In this document: positions 52,702 to 61,835 of the stretch, piece by piece | How positions within the stretch are numbered: position 1 is the first letter of the stretch | Layout of the letters: every line of letters begins with the position of its first letter | DNA from: Planctomycetota bacterium | Lineage (GTDB): Bacteria; Planctomycetota; UBA1135; GCA-002686595 | Direction of reading: 5' to 3' | DNA length: 64,000 bases | Assembly: GCA_016714045.1 (NCBI GenBank) | Contig: JADJNY010000005.1 | Span: 62,001-126,000, forward strand | Position numbers and translations under genes: made by a program | The notes under the pieces: generated by a model | Databases searched by the model: none | What the model was told of the DNA's origin: nothing | What the model saw: the letters and a program-made list of their open reading frames with translations, nothing else

Positions 52702-53233
52702 ATGAACATCGCACTGAGTCTCGTCTTCGTCGCTGGCGCCGCCGCCCTGGGAACGTGGGCCTGGGTCTCGGGGCCGGATGGAAATCGCACGGTCGAGGCC
52801 GCACCGAGCGCGTCCATCGCAAGCCCGGCTCCGCGCTTCGAACCGACGGAAGCACGGCTCGCCGAGCGCTCGCTCGCGCGCTGGAACGTCGTGTCGCGGC
52901 GATTGGATCGCCGCCTACGACTTCCAGACGACCGAGCAGAAGCTCGTGCCGCTCGCTCAGTTCCTCCAAGGCAAGCAGCACCACGTCTACGCGAACCCGG
53001 CGATCGAGAAGGTGCTGCACGTGGGGCGGACGGACGGCTTCCTCCAGGTGCGCGTCGTCTGGACGCCGACGCATCCCGACTTGCAGCGGGTGCAGCTGCA
53101 GCCGGGCGAGACGCTGACCGAGGAACTCCGCATGGTCGAGAGCTGGCGCTTCGACGGCGAGGACTGGTGCTACGTGCGCGCGCAGAGGCCCGAGGAGTTC
53201 CTCGAGGAGCATCCCGAGCTCGCGCCCCGTTGA
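52702..53233 (+). CDS. Small anchored protein, paralogue of the lipoprotein at 50476 (frameshift near 52899)
   Basis: About 176 residues if the frame is changed once near 52895-52903. ATG 52702 starts an N-terminal anchor (MNIALSLVFVAGAAALGTWA) rather than a lipobox. The first frame reads ARWNVVS, the second GDWIAAYDFQTTEQKLVPLA; aligned with the paralogue (ERWQKIVKADWIQAYD) this places the break between Ser and Gly-Asp-Trp. The rest matches closely: QFLQGKQHHVYANPAIEKVL, VVWTPTHPDLQRVQLQPGET, MVESWRFDGEDWCYVRAQRP, EFLEEHPEL. Unlike the other breaks here, this one needs one base removed or two added. It may be an error or a disabled duplicate. Position after a short module gene repeats the arrangement 2.2 kb upstream. 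Confidence 0.7.
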
Positions 53234-54319
53234 GCGCTCGCGCGGGCGCGGTGTGGCGCGCGCTGCATTCGAGGCCCTAGCGACGACTCGGGGCCACCCA
53301 CGCGGATCGCGCACACCCCGCGCGATTCGATCCGGCTCCGTTTCGCCCGCGCGCACGAGGTGGCGACGCGGCTCGACTGCGCGCCGATCGCTCGGCCATG
53401 CGGAAGAGGTTCGGATGGGGGAGGCTGCTCCGGGCGCGCGGACGCGGCTCCCGGGCGTGTCGCGGGTCGCGGCCGTTCCCAGGGGCAGCGCGCCCCGCAC
53501 TCGGGACGGCCCCCTGCCGCTCAGTTCGGGACAACGAAGTGCGCTCGCGTCGTGCCACCTGCGCGCTCCGCCCGCGCACGCCCGCCTGACCACGCGCGCC
53601 TGCGCACGCGATTCGCCCGCGCACGCGATTCGCCCGCGCTTGCGGCGTGCATTCGAGGCCGAAACGACGCCGCGGGGCGTGGCGCCAGACTCCGGCCGCG
53701 CTCCGGAGCACGTGGGCCTTGGCGAGGGGGCGCGGGCGTTCGAGGGGCTTGGCCTCCCCCCTGAAACCGGGCTCCGGCGCCGGCTCACAGCGCGCGCAAC
53801 CCACGGTGGAATCGAGGCCTGAGACTAAAAGCAATTTCCTGCTACGCAAATTGGGAAATCCTATGCATCCTGGGGTGGAATCGGTTTCCGAGGCCTCCCG
53901 TGCGGGGGGCGGGGACCGCACGGCCAGGGGAGCTCACCATCGGCACGCGTTCGCGCGCGCCGCGCCCTCCTGACCGCGGCCATGGGAAGGAGGTCAGGAC
54001 GTGAAGTGGACGGTCCTCACCGAGGTCGTCCCGCGCACCCGCGCGGAACGACGTTCGGGCATCGGCTCCGCGTGCGATCGGCACGCGAGCGGTGCAGCCG
54101 TCTCGTCCGGCCGACTCCGGACGGCTCGGGGTGGGCGTACGCGCCCACGGCCGACGGACGGAGTCCACGAGGGGCAGCGCTCGCCGAGCGTCTGCGTCCT
54201 CGAGCACGCGTCGGTGCGCGCGGAGCCTCGGCTCCGCGGCGAGTCCGTCGTGAGCGTCCGCGCCTTCCCTCTCGCTCGTCGCCCGTCGACGGCCTCGAAA
54301 GCGCATTGGGAGCGCCCTC
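53234..54319. other. 1.1-kb gene-free region before the giant repeat gene
   Basis: 1086 bp with no coding signal; open frames here are Arg/Ala/Pro-rich shadows. It holds a 17-bp direct repeat (53602-53635, own entry) and, at 53822-53870, the only AT-richer patch (actaaaagcaatttcctgct; ttgggaaatcctatgcatcc), the best candidate for a promoter, which would give a leader of about 450 nt. Confidence 0.5.
53602..53635. repeat. Direct repeat, 17 bp x 2
   Basis: gcgcacgcgattcgccc occurs at 53602-53618 and 53619-53635 without spacer. Confidence 0.8.
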
Positions 54320-57300
54320 ATGACCCGCCTCGTTCGATCCATCCCTGAACTCGGTTTTGCCCTCCTGACTGCGGCGCTTTGCGCGCCGACGGCCGCGGCG
54401 CAGTCACGACTGCTCGCGCCGCCTCAGCCGTTCTCGCAGTGCAACACGAGCTCGGTACCGCTCCAGCCCACGGCCTGGTCGTCCTCGGTCACGTTCCCGC
54501 GCTTCGATCCTGCGCAGGGCGTGCTCGTCGGCGTGCAGATGTCCCTCGCGGCGCACATCGAGGGTCAGGCGCGCGCGGAGAGTCTCGACCTCCAGCCGAG
54601 CGTGATCACGCTGAACTTCTCGGCGATCATGCGCGTGTTGCGGCCGGCGGGGGGCTCGCCGTTCCTGCAGGCGCAGCCCGCGCAGAGCTTCACGGATCCC
54701 GTGGGCGCGTACGACGGCACACTCGACTTCGCGGGCACGTCGGGCGTCACGCACCCGCAGATCCTCGTCGACCAACTCGTGTCGACCAGCCTCCCGCCTC
54801 CCGCGTCGGACATGGCGCAGTTCATCGGTCCGGCGGGCAACCCCGGGACGATCTCGCTTCCGGTGACCGCTGCGGGCGCGTCGAACGGCAGCGGACCGGG
54901 CAACGCCGTCTTCAACTTCCTGCAGAGCGCGAGCGCGACGGTCACGGTCTGCTACCTGTTCCTTCCCGACTGCAACCAGAACGGGATCCCGGACGATCAG
55001 GACATCGCAGCGGGGGCCCCCGACGTCTACGGCACCGGCCCGAACACGTGCGTTCCGGACGGCGTTCCCGACGTCTGTCAGCCCGCGCCGGACTGCGACT
55101 CGGACGGCGTGCCGAACTTCTGCGAGATCGCGGCGGGCGCGATCGACACGTACGGGACGAGCCCGAACACGTGCGCGCCGGACGGGATTCCTGACAGCTG
55201 TCAGCCCGCGCCCGACTGTGACGCGGACGGCGTGCCGAACTTCTGCGAGATCCTCGCGGGCGCGCCCGACGTGTACGGGACGAGCCCGAACACGTGTCAG
55301 CCCGACGGCATTCCCGACTCGTGTCAGCCGTCGCCGGACTGCGACAACGACGGACTGCCCAACTTCTGCGAGCTCCTCGCGGGCGCGCCGGACGTGTACG
55401 GCACGAACCCGAACACGTGCCAGCCCGACGGCATTCCCGACTCGTGTCAGCCGTCGCCCGACTGCGACAACGACGGACTGCCCAACTTCTGCGAGCTCCT
55501 CGCGGGTGCGCCCGACGTGTACGGCACGAACCCGAACACGTGTCAGCCCGACGGCATTCCCGACTCGTGTCAGCCGTCGCCCGATTGCGACAACGACGGA
55601 CTGCCCAACTTCTGCGAGCTCCTCGCGGGAGCGGCCGACGTGTACGGCACGAACCCGAACACGTGTCAGCCCGACGGCATTCCCGACTCGTGTCAGCCGT
55701 CGCCCGACTGCGACAGCGACGGCCAGCCGAACTTCTGCGAGATCCTCGCGGGTGCACCGGACGTGTACGGCACGAACCCGAACTCGTGCCAGCCCGACGG
55801 CATCCCGGACAGTTGCCAACCGTCGCCGGACTGTGACAACGACGGCCAGCCGAACTTCTGCGAGATCCTCGCGGGCGCGCCGGACACGTACGGGACGAAC
55901 CCGAACACGTGCCAGCCTGACGGCATCCCGGACTCGTGCCAGCCGTCGCCCGACTGCGACAGCGACGGCCAGCCGAACTTCTGCGAGATCCTCGCGGGTG
56001 CACCGGACGTGTACGGCACGAACCCGAACACGTGCCAGCCCGACGGCATCCCGGACAGTTGCCAACCGTCGCCGGACTGTGACAACGACGGCCAGCCGAA
56101 CTTCTGCGAGATCCTCGCGGGCGCGCCGGACACGTACGGGACGAACCCGAACACGTGCCAGCCTGACGGCATCCCGGACTCGTGCCAGCCGTCGCCCGAC
56201 TGCGACAACGACGGACTGCCCAACTTCTGCGAGATCCTCGCGGGTGCGCCGGACACGTACGGGACGAACCCGAACACGTGCCAGCCTGACGGCATCCCGG
56301 ACAGTTGCCAACCGTCGCCGGACTGTGACAACGACGGCCAGCCGAACTTCTGCGAGATCCTCGCGGGTGCGCCGGACCGCTACGGCACGAACCCGAACAC
56401 GTGTCAGCCCGACGGCATTCCCGACTCGTGCCAGCCGTCGCCCGATTGCGACAACGACGGACTGCCGAACTTCTGCGAGCTCCTCGCGGGTGCGCCCGAC
56501 GTGTACGGCACGAACCCGAACACGTGTCAGCCCGACGGCATTCCCGACTCGTGTCAGCCGTCGCCCGATTGCGACAACGACGGACTGCCCAACTTCTGCG
56601 AGCTCCTCGCGGGAGCGCCGGACGTGTACGGCACGAACCCGAACACGTGCCAGCCCGATGGCATTCCCGACTCGTGTCAGCCGTCGCCCGACTGCGACAA
56701 CGACGGACTGCCCAACTTCTGCGAGATCCTCGCGGGAGCGCCGGACGTGTACGGCACGAACCCGAACTCGTGCCAGCCTGACGGCATCCCGGACTCGTGC
56801 CAGCCGTCGCCCGACTGCGACAACGACGGCCAGCCGAACTTCTGCGAGCTCCTCGCGGGTGCGCCCGACGTGTACGGCACGAACCCGAACACGTGTCAGC
56901 CCGACGGCATCCCGGACAGTTGCCAGCCGTCGCCGGACTGCGACAACGACGGCCAGCCGAACTTCTGCGAGATCCTCGCGGGTGCACCGGACGTGTACGG
57001 CACGAACCCGAACTCGTGCCAGCCCGACGGCATCCCGGACTCGTGCCAGCCGTCGCCGGACTGCGACAACGACGGCCAGCCGAACTTCTGCGAGATCCTC
57101 GCGGGTGCGCCGGACGTGTACGGCACGAACCCGAACTCGTGCCAGCCCGACGGCATCCCGGACAGTTGCCAGCCGTCGCCGGACTGCGACAACGACGGAC
57201 TGCCCAACTTCTGCGAGATCCTCGCGGGCGCGCCGGACACGTACGGGACGAACCCGAACACGTGCCAGCCTGACGGCATCCCGGACTCGTGCCAGCCGTC

Positions 57301-60300
57301 GCCCGATTGCGACAACGACGGTCAGCCGAACTTCTGCGAGATCCTCGCGGGCGCGCCTGACCGCTACGGCACGAACCCGAACACGTGTCAGCCCGACGGC
57401 ATCCCCGACTCGTGCCAGCCGTCGCCCGACTGCGACAACGACGGCCAGCCGAACTTCTGCGAGATCCTCGCGGGTGCGCCGGACACGTACGGGACCAACC
57501 CGAACACGTGCCAGCCCGACGGCATCCCCGACTTGTGCCAGCCGTCGCCCGACTGCGACAACGACGGCCAGCCGAACTTCTGCGAGATCCTCGCCGGTTC
57601 GGCCGACCGGTACGGTCTCACGCCCCGTTCGTGCCAGCCGGACGGCATCCCGGACAGTTGTCAGCCCGTTCCCGACTGCGACGCGGATGGTCTCCCGAAC
57701 TTCTGCGAGATCGCTGCGGGCGCACCGGACGTGTACGGCACGAATCCGAACACGTGTCAGCCCGACGGGATCCCCGACGCGTGTCAGCCGTCGCCCGACT
57801 GCGACAACGACGGCCAGCCCGACTTCTGCGAGATCCTCGCGGGTGCCTCGGACGCGTACGGCACGAATCCGAACACGTGTCAGCCCGACGGGATCCCCGA
57901 CGCGTGTCAGCCGTCGCCCGACTGCGACAGCGACGGCCAGCCGAACTTCTGCGAGATCCTCGCGGGTGCACCGGACGTGTACGGCACGAACCCGAACACG
58001 TGCCAGCCCGACGGGATCCCCGACGCGTGTCAGCCGTCGCCCGACTGCGACAACGACGGAGTGCCGAACTTCTGCGAGCTCCTCGCGGGCGCAGCGGACG
58101 CGTACGGCACGAATCCGAACACGTGCCAGCCCGACGGCGTTCCCGACTCGTGTCAGCCGTCGCCCGACTGCGACAACGACGGACTGCCCAACTTCTGCGA
58201 GCTCCTCGCGGGTGCGGCGGACACGTACGGCACGAACCCGAACACGTGCCAGCCCGACGGCATTCCCGACTCGTGCCAGCGGTCGCCCGACTGCGACAAC
58301 GACGGTCAGCCCAACTTCTGCGAGATCCTCGCGGGAGCAGCCGACGTGTACGGCACGAACCCGAACACGTGTCAGCCCGACGGCATCCCCGACTCGTGCC
58401 AGCCGTCGCCCGACTGCGACAACGACGGCCAGCCGAACTTCTGCGAGCTCCTCGCGGGAGCGGCCGACCTGTACGGCACGAACCCGAACACGTGCCAGCC
58501 CGACGGCATCCCGGATAGTTGCCAGCCGTCGCCCGACTGCGACAACGACGGAGTGCCCAACTTCTGCGCGCTCCTCGCCGGTGCCGCGGACGTGTACGGC
58601 GTGAGCCCGCTCACGTGCCAGCCCGACGGGATCCCCGACAGCTGCCAACCGCTGCCCGACTGCGACGCGGATGGGTTGCCGGACGCGTGCGAGCTCCTCG
58701 CGGGCGCCAAGGACGCTTACGGCACGAGCCCGAACGCGTGCCAGCCCGACGGCATCCCCGACAGTTGCCAGCCGGCGCGCGACTGCGACCACGACGGCGT
58801 GCCGAATTTCTGCGAGATCGCAGGGGGAGCGGCGGACCAGTACGGTCTGAACCCGCCGACGTGCCAGCCCGACGGCGTGCCGGACAGCTGCCAGGCGGCG
58901 CCCGATTGCGACGCCGTCGGCGAGCCCGACTTCTGCGAGATCCTCGCCGGTGCGCCGGACACGTACGGCACGAACCCGAACACGTGTCAGCCCGACGGCA
59001 TCCCGGACAGCTGCCAGCCCTCGCCGGACTGCGACGCCGACGGTCAGCCCGACTTCTGCGAGCTCCTCGCGGGCGCCGCGGACGCGTACGGCACGAACCC
59101 GAACGCGTGCCAGCCCGACGGCGTGCCGGACAGCTGCCAGCCGTCGCCGGACTGCGACACGGACGGCCAGCCCGACTTCTGCGAGCTCCTCGCGGGCGCC
59201 GCGGACTCGTACGGCACGAACCCGAACGCGTGTCAGCCCGACGGTATCCCGGACAGTTGCCAGCCGTTGCCGGACTGCGACGCCGACGGGACGCCGGACT
59301 TCTGCGCGATCGCCGCGGGCGCGGCGGACTGCGACAAGAACCGCGTGCCCGACAGCTGTCAGCCCGACTGCGACGGGAACGGGACGCCCGACGCGTGCGA
59401 GGCCGACTGCGACGGGAACGGCGTGCCCGATGCGTGCGAACCGCTGCAGCTCGACTGCAACGCGAACGGCATTCTCGACTCGTGCGAGGCGCTCGATCCG
59501 AACCGCATCGACTGCAACGGCAACGGCCAGCTGGACGAGTGCGAGCCGGACTGCGACGGGAACCAACGGCCCGACGTGTGCGACATCGCGGCCGCGCCGG
59601 ACCGCGACCGCGACCAGAACGGCCTCTTGGATGCGTGCGAGTGCCAGGAAGTGAACCGGCGCGTGCCGGGCAGCCTGCTGCTCTACCCCGAGTACGACAA
59701 CCGCGTGGCCGATCTCACCCTGATCAGCTGCACGAACGTGCTCTCCACCGCGGTCGAAGTGCACTTCAAGTTCGTCGACGGCTCGTCGTGCCTCGAGTTC
59801 GACTTCCGTCGCACGCTCTCGCCGCTCGACACGCTCACGTTCCTGACGAGCTTCGTGAACCCGAACTCGACGCAGGGTTACGTGTACGCCTATGCGCAGG
59901 ATCCGGCGACGCACGCGCCGATCGTGCACAACGGCCTCATCGGCACCGTGCTGACTCTGGAGGGCCTCGAGGGCATCGGGCACTCCTTCGGTGCGGTCGC
60001 GTTCCGCGGCATCGGCGACGGAGCCCTGACGGATCTCGACGCGGACGGGCATCGCGACCTGAACGGGCTCGAGTACTCCGGCGCTCCGGAGGAGATCCTC
60101 GTGCCGCGCTTCCTCGGCCAGGGGAACGCCGTGCAGAGCGAACTCGTGCTCGTCGCCCTCTCGGGCGGTCGCGAGTTCACGACGACCCTCGACCTGTCGA
60201 TCTACAACGACAACGAGGAGCTCTTCTCCGCGCAGTACGCGTTCCGCTGCTGGGAGCGCGTCCCGCTGCCGGCGATCTCCGGCGTGTTCGACCAGGACTT

Positions 60301-60547
60301 CCTGGCGTTCGCGACCGCGCAGGACCCGAACGAGATCCTCGGCGAGCCCGCGCAGGAGTCCGGTTGGATCCGACTCGACGGCAACCTCGCCCAGTCGAGC
60401 GTCAAGGTGATCGAGGACCCGGCGTTCTACGCCGTGCTCGTCGATCGCACGGGCGTGCTCTCCGCCTCCGACCTGCCGTTCGAGCTCTGCGAGCAGACGA
60501 ACGGATCGCTGTTGCCCGTCGCGCTGACGGGGGACAACGAAGACTAG
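54320..60547 (+). CDS. Giant secreted protein of the 'GSLL-FPE-DNR' family with 35 perfect 41-residue repeats
   Basis: 2075 residues from ATG 54320 (GGGAG 10 bases upstream). Signal peptide ends near AAAQ (residue 27). Residues about 40-220 are the anchor-E-like domain (FPRFDPAQGVLVGVQMSLAA, YDGTLDFAGTSG, GPAGNPGTISLPV). Residues 234-1668 are 35 units of exactly 41 residues, consensus PDVYGTNPNTCQPDGIPDSC then QPSPDCDNDGLPNFCELLAGA, each with four Cys and a D-x-D-x-D-G calcium-type loop. A further block of shorter loops (DCDGNGTPDACE, DCDGNGVPDACE, DCNANGILDSCE) connects to the C-terminal module (about 1777-2075: VPGSLLLYPEYDNRVADLTL ... DPAFYAVLVDRTGVLSASDL, NGSLLPVALTGDN). The repeats probably form a long, calcium-stiffened, disulfide-rich stalk. 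A hairpin terminator follows. Confidence 0.88.
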   Translation: MTRLVRSIPELGFALLTAALCAPTAAAQSRLLAPPQPFSQCNTSSVPLQPTAWSSSVTFPRFDPAQGVLVGVQMSLAAHIEGQARAESLDLQPSVITLNFSAIMRVLRPAGGSPFLQAQPAQSFTDPVGAYDGTLDFAGTSGVTHPQILVDQLVSTSLPPPASDMAQFIGPAGNPGTISLPVTAAGASNGSGPGNAVFNFLQSASATVTVCYLFLPDCNQNGIPDDQDIAAGAPDVYGTGPNTCVPDGVPDVCQPAPDCDSDGVPNFCEIAAGAIDTYGTSPNTCAPDGIPDSCQPAPDCDADGVPNFCEILAGAPDVYGTSPNTCQPDGIPDSCQPSPDCDNDGLPNFCELLAGAPDVYGTNPNTCQPDGIPDSCQPSPDCDNDGLPNFCELLAGAPDVYGTNPNTCQPDGIPDSCQPSPDCDNDGLPNFCELLAGAADVYGTNPNTCQPDGIPDSCQPSPDCDSDGQPNFCEILAGAPDVYGTNPNSCQPDGIPDSCQPSPDCDNDGQPNFCEILAGAPDTYGTNPNTCQPDGIPDSCQPSPDCDSDGQPNFCEILAGAPDVYGTNPNTCQPDGIPDSCQPSPDCDNDGQPNFCEILAGAPDTYGTNPNTCQPDGIPDSCQPSPDCDNDGLPNFCEILAGAPDTYGTNPNTCQPDGIPDSCQPSPDCDNDGQPNFCEILAGAPDRYGTNPNTCQPDGIPDSCQPSPDCDNDGLPNFCELLAGAPDVYGTNPNTCQPDGIPDSCQPSPDCDNDGLPNFCELLAGAPDVYGTNPNTCQPDGIPDSCQPSPDCDNDGLPNFCEILAGAPDVYGTNPNSCQPDGIPDSCQPSPDCDNDGQPNFCELLAGAPDVYGTNPNTCQPDGIPDSCQPSPDCDNDGQPNFCEILAGAPDVYGTNPNSCQPDGIPDSCQPSPDCDNDGQPNFCEILAGAPDVYGTNPNSCQPDGIPDSCQPSPDCDNDGLPNFCEILAGAPDTYGTNPNTCQPDGIPDSCQPSPDCDNDGQPNFCEILAGAPDRYGTNPNTCQPDGIPDSCQPSPDCDNDGQPNFCEILAGAPDTYGTNPNTCQPDGIPDLCQPSPDCDNDGQPNFCEILAGSADRYGLTPRSCQPDGIPDSCQPVPDCDADGLPNFCEIAAGAPDVYGTNPNTCQPDGIPDACQPSPDCDNDGQPDFCEILAGASDAYGTNPNTCQPDGIPDACQPSPDCDSDGQPNFCEILAGAPDVYGTNPNTCQPDGIPDACQPSPDCDNDGVPNFCELLAGAADAYGTNPNTCQPDGVPDSCQPSPDCDNDGLPNFCELLAGAADTYGTNPNTCQPDGIPDSCQRSPDCDNDGQPNFCEILAGAADVYGTNPNTCQPDGIPDSCQPSPDCDNDGQPNFCELLAGAADLYGTNPNTCQPDGIPDSCQPSPDCDNDGVPNFCALLAGAADVYGVSPLTCQPDGIPDSCQPLPDCDADGLPDACELLAGAKDAYGTSPNACQPDGIPDSCQPARDCDHDGVPNFCEIAGGAADQYGLNPPTCQPDGVPDSCQAAPDCDAVGEPDFCEILAGAPDTYGTNPNTCQPDGIPDSCQPSPDCDADGQPDFCELLAGAADAYGTNPNACQPDGVPDSCQPSPDCDTDGQPDFCELLAGAADSYGTNPNACQPDGIPDSCQPLPDCDADGTPDFCAIAAGAADCDKNRVPDSCQPDCDGNGTPDACEADCDGNGVPDACEPLQLDCNANGILDSCEALDPNRIDCNGNGQLDECEPDCDGNQRPDVCDIAAAPDRDRDQNGLLDACECQEVNRRVPGSLLLYPEYDNRVADLTLISCTNVLSTAVEVHFKFVDGSSCLEFDFRRTLSPLDTLTFLTSFVNPNSTQGYVYAYAQDPATHAPIVHNGLIGTVLTLEGLEGIGHSFGAVAFRGIGDGALTDLDADGHRDLNGLEYSGAPEEILVPRFLGQGNAVQSELVLVALSGGREFTTTLDLSIYNDNEELFSAQYAFRCWERVPLPAISGVFDQDFLAFATAQDPNEILGEPAQESGWIRLDGNLAQSSVKVIEDPAFYAVLVDRTGVLSASDLPFELCEQTNGSLLPVALTGDNED
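55019..59323 (+). repeat. Tandem array of 35 units of 123 bp inside the gene at 54320
   Basis: The unit boundaries fall every 123 bases from 55019 to 59323 without a single indel (4305 = 35 x 123). The central units are nearly identical in DNA; units 1-2 and about 30-35 are diverged. Parts repeat with a two-unit (246-bp) period: the pair at about 55741-55986 recurs at 55987-56232, marked by gacagttgccaaccgtcgcc alternating with gactcgtgccagccgtcgcc. This points to recent unequal exchange or gene conversion of unit pairs. Confidence 0.95.
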
Positions 60548-60570
60548 TCAAGCGTCCTGGTGCAACAGGA

Positions 60571-60604
60571 ACGAGGCCGCGGGGGACCGAACCCGCGGCC
60601 TCGT
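60571..60604 (+). terminator. 13-bp-stem terminator after the giant gene
   Basis: ACGAGGCCGCGGG (60571-60583) pairs perfectly with CCCGCGGCCTCGT (60592-60604) across an 8-base loop, followed by GCTTCTCG, 23 bp after the stop at 60547. Confidence 0.75.
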
Positions 60605-60707
60605 GCTTCTCGCGCCAGGATGGGGTCGCGCGCGCGTCACGGCGGGCAGTCGTCCGCTTGCAGACGTCCGCTCGCGTGCGGGGACTCGCCTTCTTCAGCT
60701 CGCGCGG

Positions 60708-60797
60708 GTCAGGCCGAGTGCACGTCAGGCCGAGCGCACGTCAGCTCGCACACGTTTGAGTGCGCACGTCTGCGCGCGCACGTCAGGCCGAGCGCAC
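60708..60797. repeat. Interspersed 16-bp repeats
   Basis: gtcaggccgag-c/t-gcac occurs at 60708-60723, 60724-60739 and 60782-60797, with partial copies (gtcagctcgcacac, gtcagcctgcacac) around them. It lies between the terminator of the giant gene and the end of the FAD subunit gene. No gene in this 265-bp gap. Confidence 0.75.
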
Positions 60798-60812
60798 GTC
60801 AGCCTGCACACC

Positions 60813-61835
60813 TCACACCGCGTGCACGGGCCCGGCGCCGCGCGCGGCGGCCTCCAGCGTGCGGCGGACGTACACCGGTACCATCGCGCGGCGCCACTCG
60901 GCGTCGCCCGGGATGTTCGGCATCGGGTGCGCTTGTCGATGCGCCTGGTCGGCGACGGCGCGCGCGGCCGCGAGGAACGCGTCGCCCTCGGCGCGCACGC
61001 CGAGGAGCAGCTCCGCGGCGCGCTTGACGCGCACCGGGCGCGCCTGCAATGCCGTCAGCACGACGTCCGCGTCCGTGATCGTGCCGCGCGCGTCGAGCTC
61101 GATGCGCGTCGCGACGCCGAGCAGCGGGAAGTCGATCGACGCGCGTTCGCGCAGCTTCCCGTACGCGCCGCGGTGCCCGGGACCGGTGGGGGGGAGGCGC
61201 ACCTCGACGAGGAGCTCGTCGCTCGCGCACTTCTTGTTCGCGGCGCCGTCGGCGAGCCACAGGTCGTCGATCGGCGTGACGCGCCGGCCCTGCGGGCCGA
61301 CGAAGACGAGCTCCGCGCGCAGCGTCATCAGCGCGGGCGCCGTGTCGTTCGACGCCGCGGCGACGCACTTCGAGCCGCCCTCGACGACGTGGCACAGCGT
61401 GCCGTCCTTCTTGAGGCAGAAGCCGAGCGCCTCGCGCCAGAAGTAGGTCTGGTTGTACCACTGGCAGCGCGTGTCGAGCAGGACGTTGCCGCCGAGCGTG
61501 CCCATCGTGCGCAGCTGCGGCCCCGCGACGAGGCCCGCGGCCTGCGCGAGCGCGGGCGCCTGCGCGCGCACGCGCGCGTCCGCCGCGACGTCAGCGAGCG
61601 ACGTCATCGCGCCGAGGCGCAGCCAACCCGCGCCCGCGTCGCCGACGCCGCGCAGCTCCGGAATCCGCGCGAGCGACACGACGATGCGCGGCGTGACGAG
61701 CTCGTGCTTCATGTTCGGCACGAGGTCCGTGCCGCCGGCGATCACGCGCGCGTCGGGGCCGAACTCGGCGAGCAGCGCGAGCGCCGCGTCGAGCGACTCC
61801 GGCGTGCGTACTTCGAACTTCGGGAGCCGCAGCAT
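60813..61835 (-). CDS. FAD-binding subunit of a molybdenum hydroxylase, 4-hydroxybenzoyl-CoA reductase beta type
   Basis: 340 residues from ATG 61835; its first base overlaps the last base of the preceding stop (TGATG). FAD-binding domain of the CO-dehydrogenase flavoprotein family: 'VRTPESLDAALALLAEFGPD', ARVIAGGTDLVPNMKHE, 'LRTMGTLGGNVLLDTRCQWY', ending with the CODH-type C-terminal domain. Between about 122 and 160 there is an insertion with four cysteines (RCQWYNQ, GFCLKKDGTLCHVV, SKCVAA). That spacing is the hallmark of HcrB of 4-hydroxybenzoyl-CoA reductase, where it binds an extra [4Fe-4S] cluster, and is absent from ordinary xanthine dehydrogenases. The enzyme transfers electrons between the Mo site and a low-potential donor. 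The substrate is inferred from the family only. Confidence 0.87.
   Translation of the reverse strand: MLRLPKFEVRTPESLDAALALLAEFGPDARVIAGGTDLVPNMKHELVTPRIVVSLARIPELRGVGDAGAGWLRLGAMTSLADVAADARVRAQAPALAQAAGLVAGPQLRTMGTLGGNVLLDTRCQWYNQTYFWREALGFCLKKDGTLCHVVEGGSKCVAAASNDTAPALMTLRAELVFVGPQGRRVTPIDDLWLADGAANKKCASDELLVEVRLPPTGPGHRGAYGKLRERASIDFPLLGVATRIELDARGTITDADVVLTALQARPVRVKRAAELLLGVRAEGDAFLAAARAVADQAHRQAHPMPNIPGDAEWRRAMVPVYVRRTLEAAARGAGPVHAV

Noticed and set aside
55019..59323. CRISPR array
   Set aside because: The units are 123 bp with no unique spacers, and the whole array is one coding frame with conserved residues.
54404..60052. A very long minus-strand open frame (over 1800 codons) opposite the giant repeat gene
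   Set aside because: It is the mirror of the 123-bp repeats: since 123 is divisible by 3, any frame open in one unit stays open in all. Its translation is a Val/Arg/Ala repeat without a signal peptide or domain.
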